Shown here: positions 1-7,201 of the stretch, in pieces | How positions within the stretch are numbered: the first letter of the stretch is position 1 | How the letters are laid out: every line of letters begins with the position of its first letter | NCBI GenBank assembly: GCA_002314945.1 | Contig: DCHV01000061.1 | Location: forward strand, 1 to 8,590 | Direction of reading: 5' to 3' | Length of the DNA stretch: 8,590 nucleotides | Source: Prevotellaceae bacterium UBA1743 | GTDB taxonomy: Bacteria > Bacteroidota > Bacteroidia > Bacteroidales > Bacteroidaceae | Notes under the pieces: generated by a model | What the model was told of the DNA's origin: nothing | Seen by the model: only the letters and a program-made list of their open reading frames with translations | The model's database searches: none | Position numbers and translations under genes: made by a program

Positions 1-124
1 GCGAGATTTATCGGCTTTTGCTCGTGATGTTTTCAACCGAAATCCACGGACACGGACATGGTATGAGGGGGAGCAGAAAGACAAAAAACAGCCAAAACAG
101 GCGTGAATTTCCAGCGTTTCTTCC

Positions 125-132
125 TACCTTTG
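125..132 (+). promoter_or_regulatory. Bacteroidota-type -7 promoter box (TACCTTTG)
   Basis: The octamer TACCTTTG matches the TAnnTTTG consensus of the -7 element used by the primary sigma factor of Bacteroidota. It lies 65 nt before the preferred ATG of the GH18 gene, leaving room for a leader of roughly 55-60 nt. No clear TTTG -33 element is seen at the expected 19-21 bp upstream, so only half of the consensus is supported. It would drive the GH18 gene and, given the short gap, probably the SulP gene too. The upstream bases 1-124 hold no gene that I can support. Confidence 0.6.
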
Positions 133-197
133 CAAAAAATTTGAGATTGGTGCACTTGAAGATTGTTGATGCACTATCTTTATCAAGACGTAACACA

Positions 198-1217
198 ATG
201 AAATACACAACAATTATGAGAAGAACCTTTTTTTTCCTGTTGCTCACATGCTGGAGCGTAATGCTGTCAGCACGTCAGAAGCCAGTAGTGGTGGCTTATG
301 TAGTAAGTTCTCAGCAGTCAGTATCTGATCCTACCCTGATGACGCATATCAACTATGCTTTCGGGCGCGTGAATGAGACCTTCGACGGAGTAATAGTGGA
401 TAATCCTGAGAATCTGCACAAGATTGTCAGCCAGAAGAAGCAGAACCCCAAGCTGCGTGTATCCCTCTCCATCGGCGGATGGGGTGCCGGACGTTTCAGC
501 GAAATGGCTGCAGACGAGAAACTACGAGAGAGTTTCGCCAAGGACTGCCGACGTGTGGTGGACGAGTTCGGATTGGATGGTATCGACATCGACTGGGAGT
601 TCCCCACCGTGGATTGGGCCAACATTTCCTGTCGTCCTGATGATACGGAGAACTACACCTTGATGATGCGCGATATACGTAAGGCTATAGGCAAGAAGAA
701 GGATCTCACCTTGGCCACCATGGGTAGTGCGCAATATATCGATTTCCCTGCCATATTGCCCTACATCACCTTCGTAAACATCATGGCGTACGACATGAAC
801 CGCGTCCCCTTGCACCACTCTGCCCTGCACAAGAGCAGCATCAACACAGGCTTTTCGTGCGAGGATGCGATAGATACACATCTCAACAAGGGGATTCCTG
901 CCAACAAACTGGTACTCGGTATGCCGTTCTACGGTCACGGCACAGCGATGTATGCCGATTATGTCACTTTCCCCGATGCACGCCCTCTCGACAACAGTAT
1001 CGAGGAGAAATGGGATGAGGAGGCTTGCGTGCCCTACCTGGTTGACAGCGAAGGGAATGTCGTACTCTGCTTCGACAATGTACGAAGCATCACGCTCAAG
1101 TGCAAATACATAAAGGAAAGAAAAATACGCGGCGGCATGTACTGGCATTTCCATTACGACAATGCGACACACGATCTGGGACGTACCGTGGCAAAGGAAA
1201 TCTTGGGACATAAATAA
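198..1217 (+). CDS. Secreted glycoside hydrolase family 18 protein (chitinase-like)
   Basis: A 339-residue GH18 enzyme, expected to hydrolyse beta-1,4 bonds of N-acetylglucosamine-containing glycans by substrate-assisted catalysis. Seen in the sequence: an N-terminal signal peptide (basic MRR, hydrophobic stretch about residues 10-23) with a plausible signal peptidase I cut after LSA (residue 25); the beta-3 SxGG motif SIGGWG (91-96); the catalytic DxxDxDxE motif as DGIDIDWE (127-134), with D132 and acid E134; the MxYD motif MAYD (196-199), with Y198 and D199; and the beta-8 motif GGMYWHF (312-318), with conserved W316. The catalytic set is therefore complete. No carbohydrate-binding module or sorting domain is present, so it is a single-domain barrel. 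The frame is open back to a TTG at 18, but ATG 198 is preferred because the signal peptide follows directly and the promoter box lies inside the longer frame; ATG 216 is an alternative. Cys18 in LLTC makes a lipoprotein conceivable, but T before the Cys is unusual. Chitinase versus endo-beta-N-acetylglucosaminidase cannot be decided from sequence alone; the complete chitinase-type motif set favours the former. Confidence 0.9.
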   Translation: MKYTTIMRRTFFFLLLTCWSVMLSARQKPVVVAYVVSSQQSVSDPTLMTHINYAFGRVNETFDGVIVDNPENLHKIVSQKKQNPKLRVSLSIGGWGAGRFSEMAADEKLRESFAKDCRRVVDEFGLDGIDIDWEFPTVDWANISCRPDDTENYTLMMRDIRKAIGKKKDLTLATMGSAQYIDFPAILPYITFVNIMAYDMNRVPLHHSALHKSSINTGFSCEDAIDTHLNKGIPANKLVLGMPFYGHGTAMYADYVTFPDARPLDNSIEEKWDEEACVPYLVDSEGNVVLCFDNVRSITLKCKYIKERKIRGGMYWHFHYDNATHDLGRTVAKEILGHK

Positions 1218-1244
1218 CATGCCTCAGACAATTCAGACAAAAAA

Positions 1245-1253
1245 GAAGAAGGA
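1245..1253 (+). promoter_or_regulatory. Purine-rich ribosome-binding-like tract before the SulP gene
   Basis: GAAGAAGGA abuts ATG 1254 with no spacer, which is too close for a normal Shine-Dalgarno interaction with that start. The next in-frame ATG (1269, residue 6) is about 15 nt downstream, which is too far. The start is therefore not settled by this tract. Bacteroidota often initiate without Shine-Dalgarno pairing, so the upstream ATG 1254 was kept. Confidence 0.35.
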
Positions 1254-3020
1254 ATGAAGATAAAGAAAATGGAGCCAAGATTGATTGGCTGCCTGAAGAA
1301 TTACAGCAAAGAGCTGTTCATGAAGGATTTGATGGCGGGGCTTATTGTCGGCATCGTAGCACTCCCCTTAGCCATCGCTTTCGGCATCTCCAGTGGTGTA
1401 ACACCCGAGAAGGGCATCATCACCGCTATCGTGGCAGGATTCATCATCTCCTTGCTGGGAGGCACAAAAGTGCAGATAGGAGGACCTACAGGAGCCTTCA
1501 TCGTGATTATATACGGCATCGTGAACAATCCCGAATATGGAATGCAGGGCTTGCTCATTGCCACTCTGATGGCAGGTGTCATCCTGACTGCCTTGGGTGC
1601 CTTTCGCCTGGGTGCCATCATCAAGTTTATCCCCTACCCCATCGTTATCGGTTTCACGGCAGGTATTGCCCTGACCATCTTCACCACTCAGATGGGTGAT
1701 GTGCTTGGACTGACAGAGGAAGCCGTGGGAAGCAATGGAGAACTGCTGCGCGTCCCTCTGCGCACGCCAGGTGACTTCATAGGCAAGTGGGTATGCTATT
1801 TCCGCAACCTGAACACCTTCAATCTATGGAACTTCATCGTGGCAATCGGCAGCCTGCTCATCATCATCTTCTTCCCTCGCATAGTGAAGAAGGTACCTGT
1901 TCTGAACAAGATTCCGGGTTCGCTCTATGGCATCTTGATAGGTACCGTAGCCGTCCTTCTGCTGAAGCAATACGCAGGAATCGAGGGTATCGATACGATT
2001 GGTGACCGTTTCCAGATCCAAGCACAACTGCCCGACATTGCCGTTCCCAAACTGACATTTGCCCTGGTACAGAAGATGATGCCCGTGGCGTTTACCATCG
2101 CCATCCTGGGCGCTATCGAGAGCCTGCTCTCCGCTACCGTGGCAGATGGTGCCATCAGCGACAAGCACGACTCCAACATGGAATTGATAGCGCAAGGAAT
2201 TGCCAACATGGTGACACCTCTCTTCGGAGGCATACCCGCTACCGGAGCTATCGCACGCACCATGACCAACATCAACAACGGGGGACGCACTCCTGTGGCA
2301 GGTCTGATCCATGCCGTCACGCTACTGCTCATCCTACTCGTATTGATGCCATACGCTGCCTACATTCCCATGGCTTCGTTGGCAGGTGTATTGCTCATGG
2401 TCAGCTACAACATGAGCGGATGGCGTGCCGTGAGAGGATTGCTCAAGAATCCCAAGAGTGACGTAATCGTGCTGTGGGTGACTTTCCTGCTCACCGTCAT
2501 CTTCGATCTGACCATCGCCATCGAAGTAGGCCTCATCCTGGCATGTGCCCTGTTCATGAAACGTATCATGGAGACGACCGAAATCAGCGTGATAAAGGAT
2601 GAGATAGACCCCAATGACGAAGCTGACATGCATGTTGTCGAGGAGCACCTGACCATTCCAGAAGGTTGTGCCGTATATGAGATAAACGGTCCCTATTTCT
2701 TCGGCATCGCCAATAAATTCGACGATCTGATGACCAACATAGGACACAATCGTCCCCGTGTACGCATCATCCGCATGAGGAAAGTCCCCTTCATCGACTC
2801 TACTGGCATCCACAACCTGTCCAACCTAATCGACATGAATCACGAGCAAGGGACGCATGTCATCCTCTCGGGAGTGAATGCCAAGGTGCACAGTCAACTG
2901 GAGAAGGCACATTTCTATGATTTGATGGAGCAGGATCACATCTGTCCCCATATCGATGTGGCGTTGGAAAAGGCCCGCGAATTCCTGGCTACTTCCCCAT
3001 CCCCCAATGCCTCAAGATAA
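1254..3020 (+). CDS. SulP (SLC26-like) anion permease with C-terminal STAS domain
   Basis: A 588-residue inner-membrane transporter of the SulP family, whose members move sulfate, bicarbonate, C4-dicarboxylates or other anions, often with Na+ or H+. Seen: the family signature near the N terminus (DLMAGLIVGIVALPLAIAFG, residues 25-44), the half-helix region QIGGPTGAF (74-82), GAIESLLSA around E289, and TGAIARTMTN (330-339), whose R335 matches by motif the conserved substrate-site arginine of SLC26 proteins. Many hydrophobic segments up to about residue 440 fit the 14-segment fold. A cytosolic STAS domain follows (about 460-565) with the diagnostic DSTG at 515-518. Length is normal and nothing is missing. 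No carbonic anhydrase domain is fused and no such gene is adjacent, so bicarbonate transport has no contextual support; the substrate is unknown. It lies 36 nt after the GH18 gene on the same strand, probably on one transcript. Its last 32 bp overlap the end of the RND pump gene on the opposite strand. ATG 1269 is an alternative start. Confidence 0.93.
   Translation: MKIKKMEPRLIGCLKNYSKELFMKDLMAGLIVGIVALPLAIAFGISSGVTPEKGIITAIVAGFIISLLGGTKVQIGGPTGAFIVIIYGIVNNPEYGMQGLLIATLMAGVILTALGAFRLGAIIKFIPYPIVIGFTAGIALTIFTTQMGDVLGLTEEAVGSNGELLRVPLRTPGDFIGKWVCYFRNLNTFNLWNFIVAIGSLLIIIFFPRIVKKVPVLNKIPGSLYGILIGTVAVLLLKQYAGIEGIDTIGDRFQIQAQLPDIAVPKLTFALVQKMMPVAFTIAILGAIESLLSATVADGAISDKHDSNMELIAQGIANMVTPLFGGIPATGAIARTMTNINNGGRTPVAGLIHAVTLLLILLVLMPYAAYIPMASLAGVLLMVSYNMSGWRAVRGLLKNPKSDVIVLWVTFLLTVIFDLTIAIEVGLILACALFMKRIMETTEISVIKDEIDPNDEADMHVVEEHLTIPEGCAVYEINGPYFFGIANKFDDLMTNIGHNRPRVRIIRMRKVPFIDSTGIHNLSNLIDMNHEQGTHVILSGVNAKVHSQLEKAHFYDLMEQDHICPHIDVALEKAREFLATSPSPNASR
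2989..3020. other. Tail-to-tail overlap of the SulP and RND pump coding ends
   Basis: The plus-strand SulP gene ends with TAA at 3018-3020, and the minus-strand pump gene ends with TAG (read as CTA on the plus strand at 2989-2991). The two coding sequences thus share 32 bp in antisense. There is no intergenic space for a terminator, and no GC-rich hairpin followed by a T-run was seen in or close to the overlap, so each transcript is expected to run into the other gene. Confidence 0.9.
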
Positions 3021-6000
3021 TCTCCTGCGCACTCTGTAGGGCAATAAAAAGTACAGGTACCACAAACATCAGAGCAATCGTACCTACCAACATACCGCCT
3101 ACACACCCCACGCCAAGCGAGATATTGCCGTTGGCTCCCACGCCATGGGCGAAGACCAGGGGCAACATACCGAATATCATGGTGAGCGAAGTCATGAGGA
3201 TAGGACGCAGACGCACGCGAGCTGCACTCATTGCCGCCATGGCAATGGACATTCCCTGACGACGACGCGTACTGGCATACTCGGTGAGCAGGATGGCTGT
3301 CTTGGAGAGCAAGCCAATGAGCATGATGAGTCCCGTCTGCATATAGATATTGTTCTCCACACCCCACATCTGGGCAAAGAGGAAACTGCCAGCCAAACCA
3401 AAAGGCACACTGAGAATCACGGCCAACGGAATCATCAGACTCTCGTAGAGGGCACATAGGATGAGGTAGATGAACACGACGCAGATGACAAACACCATGA
3501 TTGTCATATTGCCTACCGAAGCCTCCTCGCGCGACATGCCGCCAAACTCGTAGCCATAGCCCTCGGGAAGTACACCGGAGGCTGTCTCTCGAATGGCTTG
3601 GAGCGCCTGTCCACTGCTATAGCCTGCCTCGGGCTGACCCAGGACCGTGATACTGCTGAACAGGTTGAAACGGCTCAGACTCTCACTTCCATACACTCGG
3701 GTAAGTGACAGATACTGATTGATGGGCGACATCGTGCCACTCCCGTTGCGCACATACATATTCTGCAACGCCTCGGCATCCAGACGATACTCGGGTGAAG
3801 CCTGTACCATCACACGATACAGTTTGGTGAAACGGTTGAGGTTGCTGCTGTACTTTCCTCCTACATATCCAGACAAGGTGCTGAGCACTTCCTTGGGTGA
3901 CACGCCATCCCGTTTGCAGCGGGCAGCATCCACCTCCACCCGATATTGGGGGTATTTGGTGGCGAAAGTGGTGTATGCACGCGATATCTCCGGACGATGA
4001 TTCAGCGAATCAATCAACGCAGTCGTGTAGCGCATCAGATCCTCAATACTGCGTCCCTGACGATCCTGCACATTGATTTCGAAGCCACTGGTGGCACCAT
4101 ATCCCGAAATCATGGGACGTGTGCTCACCCGTACTTGTGCCCGAGTGATGTCACCTGTACGACGGTATATTTCATCGATGACAGATTGGATGTCGTCATG
4201 TTCTCCCTTGCGTTCATCCCAGTTCTTCAGACGAATGGTAAACGAACCGCTGGAAGCACTCTGGTCGAAGGTGGCACCACGTCCGATAGTCATGTTGTAC
4301 AGGCGTATCTGGGGAATATCCTTGATGCGTTCCTCCACCAGTTTCACCGCCTTCTCCGTCTCCAGCAAGTTGGTACCTGGCGCACATTGTATATTCACGT
4401 TGATCTGCCCCATATCCTCGTTTGGCACCAATCCTGTCTTGGTATTCTTCATCAGCAGGAAGAGAGCCACGCAAGCCACCACGACAGAGAGGCCCGCTGT
4501 CCACCGATGATGGAAGAAGACAAGCACACTACGTTGATACTTGACCACCACACGATGGAAAGCCGTATCGAATGCCACATGGAAACGGGCGCTGAAATCC
4601 GTTCCTTCCTCCTTGTGCGGACGCAGGATGAGGGCACACAGGGCAGGACTCAGCGTCATGGCATTGAGGAGGGATATACCCACGGCAATGGCCATGGTCA
4701 ATCCGAACTGCGTATAGAACACGCCTGTGGTGCCTCCGATGAAGCAGACAGGCAGGAATACACTCATGAAGACCACCGTAGTGGTGACAAGGGCCGAAGT
4801 GAGGCCCTCCATTGCATCGACCGTGGCCAAGTACGCGCTCCTGTAGCCCTCGTCAAACTTGGCTTGCACTGCCTCCACCACCACGATGGCATCATCCACC
4901 ACCGTACCGATGACCAAGACCAGCGCAAAGAGCGTGAGCAGGTTGAGACTGAATCCAATGGCATACAAGGCAGCAAACGTGCCCACCAAACTGACGATGA
5001 TGGCCAACAGCGGAATGAGGGTACTACGCAAGTTCTGGAGAAAGACATACACGACAAGCACTACCAAAAAAATAGCCTCAAGCAACGTCTTTATCACGTT
5101 GTGGATGCTGGCATCGAGGAAGTCCTTGGTACTCATCACATCCACCAACTCCATCCCTGGAGGCAGCGTCTTCTGTATCTCTGCCACCTCCTGATCGATA
5201 CGTTCTATTATCTCGTTTGCATTCGACCCAGGTGTCTGTGCAATCATACAGTTTGCACCAGGATGTCCGTTGGTGCTGTTGCGTTGACTATAACTCTGGA
5301 TGCCCAGTTCCACCCGCGCCACATCCTTCAGACGCAAGACGGAGCCATCTGGCTGAGAGGCGATGACCATATTCTCGTAGTCCTTCTCCTCCTCGTAGCG
5401 GCCACGGTATTTCAGGACATACTGGAATGTATTCTCCGAATCAGCTCCCAAGGTACCCGTTGGCGACTCCACGTTCTGCTCTGCCAACACATCGTCGATA
5501 TCGGAGGGTTCAAGTCCCCAGGCTGCCATCTTCTGTGGATCGAGCCAGATACGCATGGAGTAACTCGCACCCCAGATATTCACCTCGCCCACACCAGGAA
5601 TACGGGACAACTGCGGTTCGATGTTGATCTTCATGTAATTGGTCAGGAAATCCGTGTCATAGACATCCCCCGGGCTATAGAGGGAGAGGCTCTTGATGTT
5701 GGAAGTCTGACGTTTTCGTACCGTCACGCCACTACGCGTCACATCGGCAGGCAACACACCCTGGGCACTGGCTACACGATTCTGTACGTTCACCATTGCC
5801 ATGTCGGCATCCGTCCCCTGCTTGAAGAAGATGCTGATGCTCGCGCTACCCGTATTGCTTGCGCTGCTGGTCATGTACATCATGTTCTCCACGCCATTCA
5901 GGCTCTCTTCGAGAGGCACGATGACACTCTTCTGCACCGTCTCGGCATTGGCTCCGGTATAGGTGGCATTGACGCGGACCGTGGGAGGCGCTATTTCCGG

Positions 6001-6108
6001 GAACTGTTCGATAGGCAACTGACTCAGACCTATCAATCCGAGGATGAGAATGAATACGCTGATGACGCAGGACAGGATGGGCCTGTCGATAAACGTGCGC
6101 GGAGTCAT
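2989..6108 (-). CDS. RND multidrug efflux pump, inner-membrane subunit (HAE1/AcrB family)
   Basis: A 1039-residue proton-driven efflux pump of the hydrophobe/amphiphile RND family, expected to form a homotrimer in the inner membrane that takes drugs or other amphiphiles from the periplasm. Length is close to AcrB (1049). The N terminus is typical: FIDRPILS before membrane segment 1, then LPIEQFPEIAPP. Membrane segment 2 begins near residue 340. The proton relay can be read in full: D405 and D406 in GTVVDDAIVV (AcrB D407/D408), K936 in LSKTAIL (AcrB K940), R966 in RLRPILMT (AcrB R971) and T973 (AcrB T978). Two large periplasmic loops lie between segments 1 and 2 and between segments 7 and 8; the second opens with GLVPNEDMGQ. 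The start ATG overlaps the adaptor's stop in ATGA (plus-strand 6105-6108), so translation is probably coupled. No outer-membrane channel gene follows, because the SulP gene converges on its 3' end. Substrates cannot be told from sequence, and a pump for metabolites rather than antibiotics is possible. Confidence 0.96.
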   Translation of the reverse strand: MTPRTFIDRPILSCVISVFILILGLIGLSQLPIEQFPEIAPPTVRVNATYTGANAETVQKSVIVPLEESLNGVENMMYMTSSASNTGSASISIFFKQGTDADMAMVNVQNRVASAQGVLPADVTRSGVTVRKRQTSNIKSLSLYSPGDVYDTDFLTNYMKINIEPQLSRIPGVGEVNIWGASYSMRIWLDPQKMAAWGLEPSDIDDVLAEQNVESPTGTLGADSENTFQYVLKYRGRYEEEKDYENMVIASQPDGSVLRLKDVARVELGIQSYSQRNSTNGHPGANCMIAQTPGSNANEIIERIDQEVAEIQKTLPPGMELVDVMSTKDFLDASIHNVIKTLLEAIFLVVLVVYVFLQNLRSTLIPLLAIIVSLVGTFAALYAIGFSLNLLTLFALVLVIGTVVDDAIVVVEAVQAKFDEGYRSAYLATVDAMEGLTSALVTTTVVFMSVFLPVCFIGGTTGVFYTQFGLTMAIAVGISLLNAMTLSPALCALILRPHKEEGTDFSARFHVAFDTAFHRVVVKYQRSVLVFFHHRWTAGLSVVVACVALFLLMKNTKTGLVPNEDMGQINVNIQCAPGTNLLETEKAVKLVEERIKDIPQIRLYNMTIGRGATFDQSASSGSFTIRLKNWDERKGEHDDIQSVIDEIYRRTGDITRAQVRVSTRPMISGYGATSGFEINVQDRQGRSIEDLMRYTTALIDSLNHRPEISRAYTTFATKYPQYRVEVDAARCKRDGVSPKEVLSTLSGYVGGKYSSNLNRFTKLYRVMVQASPEYRLDAEALQNMYVRNGSGTMSPINQYLSLTRVYGSESLSRFNLFSSITVLGQPEAGYSSGQALQAIRETASGVLPEGYGYEFGGMSREEASVGNMTIMVFVICVVFIYLILCALYESLMIPLAVILSVPFGLAGSFLFAQMWGVENNIYMQTGLIMLIGLLSKTAILLTEYASTRRRQGMSIAMAAMSAARVRLRPILMTSLTMIFGMLPLVFAHGVGANGNISLGVGCVGGMLVGTIALMFVVPVLFIALQSAQEIILRHWGMGK

Positions 6109-7190
6109 TTCACCACCTCCCCTTCGCGAACCAATCCAGCTCCCTCGGCCAGGATTTCATCGCCTGGCTGAAGGCCTTCTTCCACGACATAATCGGTGCC
6201 GTTATTGAGACGAAACACACGGATGGCGGTGGATTTCGCTTTCCCTTCCACCACGCGATAGGCAAACACCTTGTTCTGCAGTTCGTAGGTAGCCCCCTGC
6301 GGAATCACTATCACGCTATCCATACGCGTCGTCAGCAGCACGGTAGCCGCTCCACCATTGCGGAGGAGTCGGTTGGGATTGGGGAACGTGGCACGCAGTC
6401 GCACGGCACCTGTCCCTTCCTCCACGATACCACTCACGGCATCCACCGTCCCTTGTTCGGGGTAAGGTTTCCCATTTGTCATCTCCAACCGTGCACCTGG
6501 CATCTGGGCCAAGTAATTCTCCATGCTGCCATATTGCATAGCCAGATCGGTACATTGGCGGTCACTCAGACTGAAATAGACATACATCTCACTGTCGTCG
6601 CTCACCGTGACCAAGGGTTGGCTAATCGAACTGCTCACGAGCGCTCCCACATGATACGGGATCATGCCAGCCACGCCCTCCACGGGGCTCTTCACCTCGG
6701 TATATCCTAAGCTGTTCCGTGCGCTCTTCTCCTGCGCCTTAGCCTGAGCCAGGGCAGCTTCGGCAGCCGCCAGTTCATGACGTGCCGTCTGATAATCGTA
6801 CTCAGAGATCACCTGAGACTGGTAGAGTTGCTCTTGATTGGTTGCGCGCAACCGTGCGCTTTCCAGCTTCGCCTCGGCTGCCTGCACCATAGCCACCGCA
6901 TTGTCCAGGGCTGCCTGATACGGCACAGGATCAATCTGGAAGAGCGTCTGTCCGCGATGTACGGATTGCCCTTCGCGGATATAGATCCTGGTAATGAGGC
7001 CCTGCACCTGAGGTCGTATCTCCACTATCTCACGTCCTGTCATCGTGGCACTGTAGGCACTCTCCAGGTTCTCGGAGGAGAGCTCCACCTTCATCGTTTG
7101 ATATACAGGTGCAGGCTTCTCCTGTGTCTTCTGCTGGCACGCTGTACACACGAGCATTCCGGCAACGACTATCAGCGTATGTTTCTTCAT
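6105..7190 (-). CDS. RND efflux periplasmic adaptor lipoprotein (AcrA/MexA family)
   Basis: A 361-residue membrane fusion protein that would link the RND pump to an outer-membrane channel. Seen: a lipoprotein signal peptide (MKKHTLIVVAGMLVCTAC) with C18 as the likely lipidated residue. The lipobox CTAC is atypical, having Cys rather than Leu/Val at -3. The first lipoyl-like half lies about 57-88 (VEIRPQVQGLITRIYIREG, then QTLFQIDP), an Ala/Glu/Gln-rich alpha-hairpin about 92-158, the second lipoyl half about 160-185 (LGYTEVKSPVEGVAG), a beta-barrel about 190-290, and a membrane-proximal domain to the C terminus. Domain order and length are normal for the family. It begins 11 nt after the pepT stop, with an A/G-rich leader (AAAGAAAAG) directly before the ATG, and its TGA overlaps the pump's ATG. 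This supports a pepT-adaptor-pump transcript. Identity as an RND adaptor is secure from both motifs and context. Confidence 0.95.
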   Translation of the reverse strand: MKKHTLIVVAGMLVCTACQQKTQEKPAPVYQTMKVELSSENLESAYSATMTGREIVEIRPQVQGLITRIYIREGQSVHRGQTLFQIDPVPYQAALDNAVAMVQAAEAKLESARLRATNQEQLYQSQVISEYDYQTARHELAAAEAALAQAKAQEKSARNSLGYTEVKSPVEGVAGMIPYHVGALVSSSISQPLVTVSDDSEMYVYFSLSDRQCTDLAMQYGSMENYLAQMPGARLEMTNGKPYPEQGTVDAVSGIVEEGTGAVRLRATFPNPNRLLRNGGAATVLLTTRMDSVIVIPQGATYELQNKVFAYRVVEGKAKSTAIRVFRLNNGTDYVVEEGLQPGDEILAEGAGLVREGEVVK

Positions 7191-7201
7191 CTTTTCTTTA
7201 T

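Noticed and set aside
45..56. CACGGA repeated twice in tandem followed by CATGG, resembling the common Bacteroidales CACGGAT intergenic repeats.
   Set aside because: Only two 6-bp copies are present with no flanking repeat structure, so it cannot be told from chance within this window.
18..197. N-terminal extension of the GH18 frame to TTG 18.
   Set aside because: The extra 60 residues would put a basic, non-secretory stretch before the signal peptide, and the extension contains the TACCTTTG promoter box. ATG 198 fits better.
8..247. A 79-codon minus-strand frame at the left end, with hydrophobic stretches.
   Set aside because: It overlaps the promoter and signal peptide of the GH18 gene. 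The hydrophobicity comes from complementing A-rich leader DNA, and no homology is recognisable.
522..1220. A 232-codon minus-strand frame opposite the GH18 gene.
   Set aside because: It fully overlaps a gene with an intact catalytic motif set, has no recognisable domain and no leader signal of its own.
3946..6171. A long plus-strand open frame (741 codons) opposite the RND pump gene.
   Set aside because: It is antisense to a gene with complete family motifs. Its translation is rich in His, Arg and Cys, has no recognisable domain or membrane segments, and reads as a shadow of the pump's codon bias.
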